Of a stretch of 64,000 nt of DNA, positions 29,815 through 64,000 are shown piece after piece. The stretch lies in NCBI GenBank assembly GCA_963855995.1, contig OY979730.1, positions 5,281,341 to 5,345,340 on the forward strand, written 5' to 3'. The translations under genes and the position numbers were made by a program. Positions within the stretch are counted from its first letter, which is position 1, and each line of letters begins with the position of its first letter. Below the pieces are notes generated by a model, which worked only from the letters and a program-made list of their open reading frames with translations, did not search any database and had not been told where the DNA came from. The DNA comes from Muricea muricata. Its lineage: Eukaryota; Cnidaria; Anthozoa; Malacalcyonacea; Plexauridae.

Positions 29815-30576
29815 TCTAGCTCACGAAGGACACCAAAGGGTGTTAAGTCGAAACAACGATTACGTCCCAAGGTGTTGTGGCCTGGTATAGATAGTGACAT
29901 TGAGCGTAGGTGCAAAATATGCCATGGATGTCAACTCGTAAGTCGTCCATGTGTACCAGAACCTTTAAGAAGAACTAGACTGCCTGAAAGACCATGGCAG
30001 ACTCCAGCAGTAGACATGTTAGGACCATCACCATCGGGACATTATTTGTTGGTGCTTGTTGATTATTTTAGTAGATTTGTGGAAGTTTCCGTTATGAAAT
30101 CTGTGACATCAGAATTGGTTATTCGAGAATTGGAGAAGATTTTTGCGGTTCATGGAAATCCAGAGTCGTTAAAAACAGACAATGGGTCACAATTTATCTC
30201 AAACGAGTTCTCATCATTTTTGAAAGAGAATGATATTTATCATTTGACATCAACTCCATTTTGGCCGCAAGCGAATGGTGAAGTCGAAAGACAAAATCGG
30301 TCTCTACTAAAGGCGATTAAGATTGCACATGTTGAGAAGAAAGATTGGAAAAGAGAAATGTTGAAGTTTTTGCTGGCCTATCGAAGTACACCTCACTCAA
30401 CGACGGTTATTAGCCCTGCGGAATTGTTATTTACACGGAAAATTCGAACAAAACTTCCAGAGTTACGAGAAGAAGGCGCGAGACCTGACATGATTGAAGT
30501 TCAAGATCGGGACAGCGAGATGAAACAGAAAGGCGCGGATTATGCAAATGTACGTAGAAGGGCTCAAAAAAACTGA
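29815..30576 (+). pseudogene. Gypsy Pol part 3: integrase zinc-binding and DDE core
   Basis: Just past the RNase H stop, another frame gives LAHEGHQ (the histidines of the HHCC finger), then after a frameshift RPKVLWPGIDSDIERRCKIC with the cysteines. The core has all three catalytic acids: LVDYFSRF, KTDNGSQF and the glutamate of NGEVERQN. Compared with relatives, roughly a hundred residues between RNase H and HHCC seem to be missing. Confidence 0.88.
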
Positions 30577-30838
30577 CATACAATCAGGGGATAAGGTACT
30601 GGTTAAAAAGAAGAAAGTTGACAAATTGTCTCCAACGTTCTACGAAGTGCTAATGGAAGTTGTGGAGAAGCGAGGAGGAGACGTAACTGTAAAGTCTTCG
30701 ACGGGACCTCAATACAGGAGAAATGTAACTCATTTGAAGAAGTTTGAAGATGGACCATCTGAGGTAAGAAAGAAGAAAGTGTTCAAGAAAACGAAAATCG
30801 AGTGGATGAAAATGTTCAAAATGAAAACCAAGACCTAG
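30542..30838 (+). pseudogene. Gypsy Pol part 4: integrase C-terminal domain
   Basis: The frame shifts once more and continues as a basic C-terminal domain: GDKVLVKKKKVDKLSP, an FYEV segment at the GPY/F position, and GPQYRRNVTHLKKF. It is lysine-rich to the end, as in many Ty3/Gypsy integrases. Confidence 0.8.
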
Positions 30839-31096
30839 AATTAACAACTCGAGAAAATAATAAGGACTGTGATAGTATTGTCTCTAGTAGGCCTCAGAGA
30901 GTGCGTCGAGCACCAGAACGATTTAAGGACTACATATGTTCATGTATACATGCGTGAACGAATTGGACTTCTTTTCATATTTTGATAGATAGTTAGATAT
31001 TAGTCGTATATAGTTAAGTAATTTTAAAAACTTGAAATGAACCAGAAAAATTTACTGTAGAATTTAGTTGTTTATCATGCCAGGGAAAGGAGGGAT

Positions 31097-31235
31097 TGTG
31101 ATGTGTATATAATTGATTAAGAATTCATATTATGCAAGGCCGTATAAAATGGCTAGCAGGTTAATAAAAAGTTAGTTCATGTTTACCTTTGAATCCGTGT
31201 GCATCTATCTCTTACGGGCATTCACAGACACTACA
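31097..31235 (+). repeat. Gypsy 3' LTR, 139 bp
   Basis: Matches the 5' LTR but contains 29 extra bases starting gattaagaattcatattatg. It is followed directly by the gctac duplication. Confidence 0.9.
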
Positions 31236-31240
31236 GCTAC

Positions 31241-33804
31241 ATAAAATATACAGTAAAAAGTGCACATCGAATTTATACAATGTTGTTGGTTCCAGTATTT
31301 AAACTGCCAATCTATATCAATACTTAAAGCATTACATTGTACATTAACTTGTTTGTTGCAAATCTTAAATAGGTGACGATAGTGTGACTATAGTCTATAT
31401 TACTTTTTTTATGTGGATGCCCTTTATTGATTTCACATTGACCTTAATTATTGTCAGATAACACCCCATTTTCATGTTACTTTGGATCTGCATGGTCCTT
31501 ATTATTGGTCACAATATCAAATTCAATAGTTTCAGAATTTGATTACAGCAATGGGGGTTTTTTCTGGAATCATCTATGCCACACTCGCAGACTTAATTTC
31601 AACCATGGGAGGGGCATTTCTGTGACCATATGAATCTGGTGCTGTGTGCAAATAAGGTCTAAAATAGTTAATGACTTGTGACCACACGGGATAAAGTAAC
31701 AATTTTGGCAATGACAGAAAGTTTTGTGACAAAGCCTGGGAATAAGGGTCATCTCATATTAAAGTTTATCTAGGATGACAAATATTTTCTTGGATTAAAA
31801 ATCAACTTCTGTGTAATCGAGCTGCTTAAGTAGCAGACCCCAGAATTCTAAAACTACATAAAAAATATGAATTATTATATATATTATTAGGAACCGATAA
31901 CGTCTTAATTTGAAGGAAATCGATTCTTTTGGGCGAGGTATAGGAATATGACCCATTGACCCTTCTTATGATAAGTATGAAAATGAGACCATCAAGAGAC
32001 ATGAAAATGACATCATTACTATAGGTGTTGTTACTAGGTATCTATGAATATCAACCTCGTATCCAGAGCATTTTACCACGGCGAAAAGGGCCCTGGCCTC
32101 GGCCGGTCAGTTCTGCAACGTAATTTGTTAATCGTCAAACCAAATTATTCGCGTGTCAATAATTTATTCCATTTAACTTCATTTCAACAATGAGCTATAA
32201 TTTCCATAATAAAAATCTAAAACTTTGAAGTTTAGGTTTATTTTTGGTTTAGATATGGCTTTTATTGAAGGTAAGCGGCAATTTAAATATATATTCGTAT
32301 GTACTAATGATTTTTTATCCAATTATAAACTTGACGATTAAGATAAGCTGCAAATCTTTAAACAGCATAACTTTAAGTAATCAATTTTCCCAAAAAAGTT
32401 ATCATGCTAAACACCCCATAATTCAGGCTGTCACGTGACCGGCTAAGGCCAGGGCCACTTTCGCCGTGGAAAAATGCCCTGGGTACGAGGTTGTATGAAT
32501 ATAGTAGTGTTTCAAAAAGAATATCGCCTAGTTAGGAGAAAAGATATAAAAGACATACTGACCAATCTAGAAATGTTAATAATATTTGAGCCCTGGATAA
32601 AATTTTCATTGCATATTTGAAAATAAAAATAAGTACATGCTTACCTCATTACCTAATATTTTTGGAATCTGTGTTTATATCTATTGCGCAATGCAAGTAA
32701 CAAACATCCGATCGAGCTGGAAATCCAGATTTTTGTTGGCTATACATAGCTTGTGCAAAGAGACTGGCACGAAACCAAAGCGTTAAGAATAGTGTGCTGC
32801 CTCACTTCGATTGTGAGCTACTAAATCTGATAAGCGATAGAAGAACGCGTGTTTGTGTCGTGGAATTTGGTTGCAAGGCTTTTATAAGAAAAGATTTTAA
32901 GCCCAAACAAAATAAAGATGAAATTTACAAATGAAATTCCTCACTACTGGCATAAACACAGGCTAAAACAAGAGAGAAAACAAAAAAATGCAATGAAGTC
33001 AAGTGTGCTCTTCATCGCCATAATAAGCACAATTAAGCACAAGACTAAGAGCATAAGCTATGATAGAACAAAAGCAAATTCAAAGAAAATTTCTTTCTCC
33101 TTTGTCTTCGAAAACGTCTGAGGAAAATTTACTTTTGTTATGTTGCTGCTGCTAGTGTAGACATGGCGTGAGAGATGTATACATGCAGTGTGTCCCCCCT
33201 CCCAAAAGAAAAACAAACTACTCTTTTCAAGCGCCAGTGCGGCACGTTTAAATTTGAATTTCTAAATCTATAATGAGCCCAAGAATGCGTAGAACATTAT
33301 TGTAGACAATTTTGAAACATAAAAGTTAACTCAGAATGGGCTCATATGGGAGAACATTCAAATTCGAAAGCGCGGCACTGGCGCTTGACTTCAAAAGGTA
33401 GCCTTTTTTGCACACAACTGTACCTCCAAGGAAGCAAACGACCTCACATGTAGATCGAAAGCTTTTTGACGATAGTGGGCGTGACATGAAGATGTTTTCT
33501 TCGAAAAAGTGACTGGTATATTACTCACTAAGCCTTACTTCTAAGCATACCGACAAAGTGTTGTGGCTGGGCCTAATGATTTAAAATGCATATCAGAATT
33601 TCCAAGTATGGTTTTAATAATTTATGGTCGACCGGAAACCACTTGAAATGACTGATGAACATTGTATTTGAATGAAGTGTGGTTGAGATATTCATTTTGG
33701 TTTCTTTTGCACTAAAACGCGGAAGTATATACAAAGGCGAGGAACACACGATAAAACTCTGGTCATTTCGCATTTGCTGGATCAGTTTGGAAAACAAATG
33801 CAGC
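31241..33804 (+). other. Region between gene 1 and gene 2, mostly block B duplication
   Basis: Up to about 32650 this aligns with 62480-64000. It includes a MITE at 32052-32493. From 32650 to 33804 I see no duplication or gene; this is where the gene 2 promoter and 5' UTR must lie, but I could not identify a promoter element with confidence. Confidence 0.65.
32052..32493. mobile_element. MITE with CAACCTCGTAYCCAG ends
   Basis: Terminal inverted repeats caacctcgtatccagagca and its complement ending in ggttg, extending through accacggcgaaa. Flanked by a perfect 9-base repeat, tatgaatat, at 32043-32051 and 32494-32502. A second copy sits at the aligned position in block B (about 63528-63830), so it was there before the duplication. 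Confidence 0.8.
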
Positions 33805-59148
<25,344 letters not shown>

Positions 59149-59808
59149 ATGCTCGCGTGTAAACCTTGGATAAACTTGCAGAATATTTTTCACTCTATTA
59201 GCTAGTATTAGTGTTGTATTGGATTAGAAGTGTGAAATGGAATTAAGATAAAACATTTAATGTGTTTCCCTCAAATTAACATACCTGTTATCAGTAAGGT
59301 AAATGTATAATAGTACGTAAAAGATCATATATCCTTGTTGTAATGTCATTGTCTATTTAACCTTCTCTATTGAATTTACCCCGACGTATGTATTAAGTTC
59401 ATATATGTTATTCAGTATTAACATATGATCTTCGTTCACTGTACAAAATCTACGCACGTCATTCGTCAATCACGTGCGTTTTTGTTATCTTGCAACAACG
59501 AGTCTTTTGAGTGCATTATTGATAATAACGAACGGAAAACGTGCATTACTCATTATAAATGGCTACAAATTTTGCAAAAACCAATGAAATGAAGCCAAAT
59601 TTAACCAGACTGAATACCAAGCAGTTCCTAAAAGTACGAAAAGAGGAACAAAGTTGGGCATTGCAATTTTTCGAGATAAATTAACTATAAGCAAAGACCT
59701 AGATATACTGTATTTGAATTAGTGCAATGATTGGTGAACGCAGATCATATAGTAAATGGGTTAGAGACTGTTTAACCCTTAATTAACCTCTGTTTGTATG
59801 TGTTAGGG

Positions 59809-59814
59809 AATAAA
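59809..59814 (+). terminator. Possible polyadenylation signal of gene 2
   Basis: AATAAA followed by a GT-rich stretch (ctagtttgtttgacc), about 660 bases after the stop codon. No transcript evidence. Confidence 0.45.
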
Positions 59815-60100
59815 TCTAGTTTGTTTGACCTAGGTGTATTATCATTTAATACAGTCTGCTCATGAGTTATGAATGCAAAATGACCGAAATTATCTGTAAG
59901 TCTTGTCTAGTTCACTTCTGTTCATTTTAATTCAGTACAGTGCCTCAAATACATTCCAAATAATCCCTCGCATTGGTCGCATATATTTTTTATCCAAATA
60001 ATCCCTCGCATTGGTCGCATATAGCAGAGTTGTATTTTAATTATATATAAAATATTTAAATTAGTGTGCATCACTCATTTTAAATCCTACGTGTTGTAGC

Positions 60101-60462
60101 TTGGCGTAAGTAAGTTCCCCCCAGTGTGCGGTGATGTTTTCATATTCAACATGTTGAATATTCGGTGCAGATGGCACGCATGAAGAAGAACTCTGAAAAC
60201 GTCACCGCACATTAAGTTAGAGTTAAATACCGAGAAGGAGGGATGCATGTCATATACAGCTGTATACGAGATACACCGTGATTTTCGAGGTATTTAACTA
60301 ACTTAATTTCTTTTGACTATAAACAATTTAAGTCGAGATTCGTCGAGATTTTTTCACAACTTTGATCTAATTATTTATTCAAGGTAAATAACCTATATAC
60401 AACCCGCGGTACATCAAAGAAAACCGACTCAAATATAAATTAAGGGAACTTACTTACGCCAA
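60101..60462. mobile_element. MITE-like element, 362 bp
   Basis: Inverted ends ttggcgtaagtaagttccc and the complement of gggaacttacttacgccaa. No coding capacity, no clear target duplication. Confidence 0.7.
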
Positions 60463-61404
60463 GAGTTACGAGTAGTTCTGCTGAGGTGATAAAGCGGGAA
60501 AATAGGGCTCTGCAGTATTCGCATTCCTCTTCGTCCAAGATTTTGGACGAAGTAAACCAGTTTAATCTTGTTAAACCGGCATTTGAAGGATTTCGCAAGT
60601 ATATACATTAAAAGTGCTTTTGAGTAATTCATTTTTACTTCGCACAAACAATTGCACAAAATAATTTGCACTGTACCCTTACATGTAAACAACAAACAAC
60701 TAAATGCAGAGCATCAGAGCATGCGCAATGAATGCGGAAGGGAATCCTTTCGCTACCCCAGCGCTAGAAAACAAAGGAAAATAAGGCTCTGCACACAGGG
60801 TAGTCTGGTGTATTCCAGGCCTAAAATAATAACAAGTACACTGTCTATATTGAGCTCAGTCGTTTTTTATATTTTCACAGTCGTTAGAATTGGTATTACA
60901 AAGTTCATAAACTCACATTCCTATTCCTTGACAGAGCAAAAATGGACATTTCGTAAATTTAACAGGAAAATCTGCATTTGCGGTTAAACTAAAGCGTGGA
61001 ATTTCATTTATATTCCTGCCCAAGGTTCTATACCCTGTCGTTTCCCTTTTAAGCTCTATGAATCCTCAGTTACCTGAGATCTCGTTCAATCAAGATGGAG
61101 TATATTGCCTTGCTTATAGACCTAGCACATATCAACTGTGTCGCAAAATGAAATCTAGTGGGAAATATTAGCATAAAAGCGATGTCTGGCCTAAACCAAG
61201 AGAGATCATACCCCGTCTGTTTACCCCGCCTCCTAAGGTCGCGATAATTTAAAAAAATCCGTTTCTGGCAAAGATATATAAATATCAAGACCAAGGAAAC
61301 CAAGATTAACAAGAGGAACTACTTCCGCCGTATAGGCACTTAGCAGCGATGTCGGCTAGTCAATTTGGTCATGCATTTGCAAATATTTTCGTCTTCATAG
61401 CAAT

Positions 61405-61494
61405 GGAAACGATCAATTTCTAAAGAAATGAATAATGTAGTGTTAAGTAGAGTGTGCATAGCATCACCAAATTTTCGGGCTGGCTTTGTCACTG
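61405..61494. mobile_element. Remnant of the 24813-type hAT-like MITE
   Basis: Shares atcaatttctaaagaaatga and a right end cgggctggcttygycactg with 24813-24976. The left end is lost. Confidence 0.65.
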
Positions 61495-61711
61495 TGAGTA
61501 CTGTAGTCGACAGAAAATTCGAAAGTCATTTTGATAAAAACAACACGTCTACTAGAGCCAATATTCTGTGAGCACAATATGTATATGAACTCGTGTTAGA
61601 AAGTGACGTTTTGCTTTCTTTTTCGTTCTTTGGAATACAACTCAATTTCCATGTCTCTCTCATTTTTACGCTTTCTCACTGAACGTCATTAATACAAAAC
61701 AAGAATCCAAT

Positions 61712-61914
61712 CAGTGGCGGATCCAGGGTAAGTCAAAATAAATTATAGCAGCTCAATTTTAAATTCAAAATAACTTTGTAGCAATGTCATAGGCTATGAA
61801 TTTCAAAAGAATAAAATCTAACCAATGGAGTTGCTTTGAAGGTATTTTAAAATGCAAATATATCCTAGAATGAGCTGTGGTAATTTATTTTGACTTACGC
61901 TAGATCCGCCACTG
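61712..61914. mobile_element. hAT-like MITE, 203 bp
   Basis: Terminal repeats cagtggcggatccagggtaa and the complement of gctagatccgccactg, flanked by a perfect 8-base duplication aatccaat (61704-61711 and 61915-61922). Absent at the aligned place in copy 1 (near 26540-26560). Confidence 0.87.
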
Positions 61915-63527
61915 AATCCAATAGCATATAATTGAAATAAATACCAAATAATTGAACTTTGACATTGTTTTTTAATAGGGGTAAATAAAACTTTACTATT
62001 AATTTCAAATATAGGGTGTCCGTAATATTCTGAAATAGCCTATTGTTTATAATTTCATTTCTTTAGAACTCTACTGAACTGACGATTGAACTCATTATAG
62101 GGTCCATCAAATTATAGACGTTATCAGGCTAATTTGAATATGAAAGAGCATCAGTTTTTTTTACCCTGTATTATAACAAATAGCAAAACTTGTCTCGTAC
62201 CAGTATGCTGTGTGATGCACTCGGGTAACGTTGTGAGAATACTCGAGAATCGTTTAGAACACTCGACTACGCCTCGCGTTTTACACGATTTTCTCGTATT
62301 CTCCCAACATTCTCCTCGTGCATGATTGCAGCATATTGGCAAGCGACGTATTTCCTAACTACTAGAACTTACTATCACAAGGAAAGTGCTGCCGCACGAC
62401 ATACGTCTCAAATGTACATCGATGAATTTATTTTGTTTGAAAAAAAATGAAATTTACAAGATGCCATAACTGCTATGTAATCGTACAAAGTGCACTTTGA
62501 ATTTGTACAAGGTTGTTGGTTCCAGTATTTGAACTGCCAATCTATATCAATACTTAAAGCATTACATTGTACATTAACTTGCTTGTTGCAAGTTTTAAAT
62601 AAGTGACGATAGTGTGACTATAGTCTATAGTACTTTTTTCTTTACTATGTGAATGCCCTTTATTGTTTTCACATTGGCCTTCATTATTGTCAGGTAACAC
62701 CCCATTTTCATGTTACTTTGGATCTGCATGGTCCTTATCATTGGTGACAATATCAATTTCAATAGTTTCAGAATTTGATAACAGCTATGGAGTTTTTTTC
62801 TGGAAAGATCTATACCACACTCGCAGTCTTAACTTCCACCATGAGAGGAGAATTTCTGTGACCATGTGTATCTGGTGCTATGCAAATGAGGTTTAGAATA
62901 GTTAATAACTTGTGACAACACGGAATAATGCAACAATTTTGAGAATGACAGAAAGTTTTGTGACAAAGCCTGGGAATAAGGGTAATTTCAAATTAAAAGT
63001 TATCTAGGATAACAAATATTTTCTTGGATTAAAAATCAATTAAGTAGCAGTCCTCAGAATTCTAAAACTATATAAAAAATATAAATTATTATATCTATTA
63101 TTAGTAACCCAAAACGTCGTAATTTGAAAGAAATCTATTCTTTTGGGCAAGGTATAGGAATATGACCAATTGACCCGTCCGATTAGTAGTATGAAAATGA
63201 GACCATCAAGAGACATGAAAATGACATCATTATTAGGTAACAGAATGCGCTAGTCAAATTCATGAAAAACTGCGGTCGCTAAAGTCCACATGAGAACAAA
63301 GTCCATCATGACAAAACACCAAGATTGCATGATTACATGTGATCTTTTAGCTAATTGTTAAATTTAGTCGACTTGATACTGTCAGTTCAGTTCAATTTAT
63401 ACCACTGAAGACAAATAATGGCGTGTTTGTATTAATTATGACTATGCTGAACTTTGAACATAACTTACTTTAATCAGTATAGCTTGGCAGAGATAGTAGG
63501 TGTTGTCAGCAGGTATCTATGAATATG

Positions 63528-63830
63528 AACCTCGTACCCAGGGCATCTTACCACGGCGAAAATGGCCCTGGCCTCAGCCGGTCAGTTCTGCAACGTGATT
63601 GGATAATCGTCAAGCCAAATTAATTCGCGTGTCAACCATTTATTCCATGTAATTTTAATTCAACAATGAGCTGTAATTTTTATAATAAAAATTTAGCAGA
63701 TCTTGAAACTGCATAACTTTACGTAATTAATTTTCCTAAAATAAATTATCATACTAAACACCTCAAAATCCAGGCGACCGGCCAAAGCCAGGGCCATTTT
63801 AACCGTGGTATACTCTGGGTGCGAGGTTGA
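63528..63830. mobile_element. MITE with CAACCTCGTACCCAG ends, copy in block B
   Basis: Same family as and same aligned position as 32052-32493, here shorter and without a clean right-hand target duplication. Confidence 0.65.
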
Positions 63831-64000
63831 ATATAGCAGTGTTTCAAAAAGAATATCGCCTAGTTAGGAGAAAAGATATAAAAGACATACTGACCAATCT
63901 AGAAATAATAATATTTGAGCTCTGTATACAATTTCCATTGCATATTTGAAAATAGAAATAAATGCATACTTACCTCGTTACCTAATATTTTTTGAATTCG

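Larger units (their letters stand above)
27019..31235 (+). mobile_element. Ty3/Gypsy LTR retrotransposon, recently inserted but disabled
   Basis: Short LTRs at 27019-27128 and 31097-31235, with TGTGATG starts and CACTACA ends, flanked by a perfect 5-base duplication gctac (27014-27018 and 31236-31240). A primer-site-like tttggcgatgagga follows the 5' LTR, and a purine tract (gggaaaggaggga) precedes the 3' LTR. The order Gag, protease, RT, RNase H, integrase is that of Ty3/Gypsy. Lesions: a break in the second Gag zinc knuckle, a nonsense codon in RT and a deletion between RNase H and integrase. It is absent from the paralogous block, where sequence near 62470-62490 is the empty site. Confidence 0.93.
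59149..61552 (+). other. Gene 2 3' UTR and flank with MITEs
   Basis: Contains a short tandem duplication (aataatccctcgcattggtc at about 59960 and 59998), an element at 60101-60462 and a hAT-like MITE remnant near 61405-61494. No further gene is seen. This stretch, with the transmembrane and tail exons, is absent from block B copy 1. Confidence 0.65.
61553..64000. repeat. Segmental duplication block B, copy 2
   Basis: Aligns with 26360-27018 and, past the Gypsy site, with 31241-32650. It is still aligned at the right edge. No gene within it; open frames are short. It includes the MITE at about 63528-63830 shared with copy 1. Confidence 0.82.

Noticed and set aside
60652-60987. 111-codon open frame in the 3' flank
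   Set aside because: No domain, no homology to the array and no coding context.

Overview
The window looks like nuclear DNA of an animal, most likely a cnidarian, though I cannot fix the species. It is AT-rich, with introns of hundreds to thousands of bases and GT-AG splice sites. The genes are built from single-exon extracellular modules (FN3, Ig, sea-urchin-egg-lectin, SRCR-like, discoidin). The transposon load is typical of animal genomes: Penelope-like, BEL/Pao, Ty3/Gypsy, LINE, Tc1/IS630-like, THAP-bearing, hAT-like MITE and TTAA-flanked elements. There are no bacterial operons, tRNAs, rRNAs or CRISPR arrays.

Two tandem paralogous receptor-like genes lie on the + strand. Gene 2 (33805-59148) can be assembled completely: 18 exons, all splice phases compatible, 4041 coding bases, 1346 residues. 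It encodes a signal peptide, a probable beta-trefoil domain, a SUEL-type lectin domain, an SRCR-like domain, an F5/8C (discoidin) domain split over two exons, three FN3 modules, a split FN3-like module carrying a WSSE motif, another FN3, a second split FN3-like module carrying a YWSEPF motif, one transmembrane helix and a tyrosine-bearing tail. The tail ends with YEEL-x12-YQKL, which fits an ITAM pattern. Gene 1 (2314-26027) enters from the left edge in the middle of the discoidin domain. It has one type-A FN3, four intact and several broken type-B FN3 exons, two Ig exons and a diverged copy of the membrane-proximal module. A deletion has removed the region holding the transmembrane and tail exons.

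The genes arose by segmental duplication. Block A pairs about 1-4520 with 45187-46862. Block B pairs about 25475-32650 (minus the Gypsy element) with 55343-64000. Block B is still running at the right edge, so a third paralog may follow. Because many transposons sit in only one copy, the other copy shows the empty site. On this basis the Penelope-like pair, Gypsy element, LINE, fold-back Tc1 element and one hAT-like MITE inserted after the duplication, whereas the MITE at 32052/63528 was there before it.

Layout: 1-1733 inverted Penelope-like pair; 2314-7819 gene 1 discoidin and FN3 exons; 7871-13102 BEL/Pao; 14637-18959 one intact FN3 exon and then FN3 debris with a LINE fragment and a THAP-bearing element; 19329-23281 Ig exons around an IS630/Tc1 remnant; 24747-26027 nested MITEs and the last gene 1 exons; 27019-31235 Gypsy; 33805-40104 gene 2 N-terminal exons; 40600-44731 non-coding elements and an OTU-like protease remnant with a 2A-like motif; 45811-56529 remaining gene 2 ectodomain exons with a LINE and a 141-bp CA repeat; 56871-58043 fold-back Tc1; 58135-59148 transmembrane and tail exons; 59149-64000 3' flank and block B.

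The domain set suggests a cell-surface adhesion or recognition receptor with diversifying ectodomain repeats. An immune or allorecognition role is inference, not something the sequence proves.
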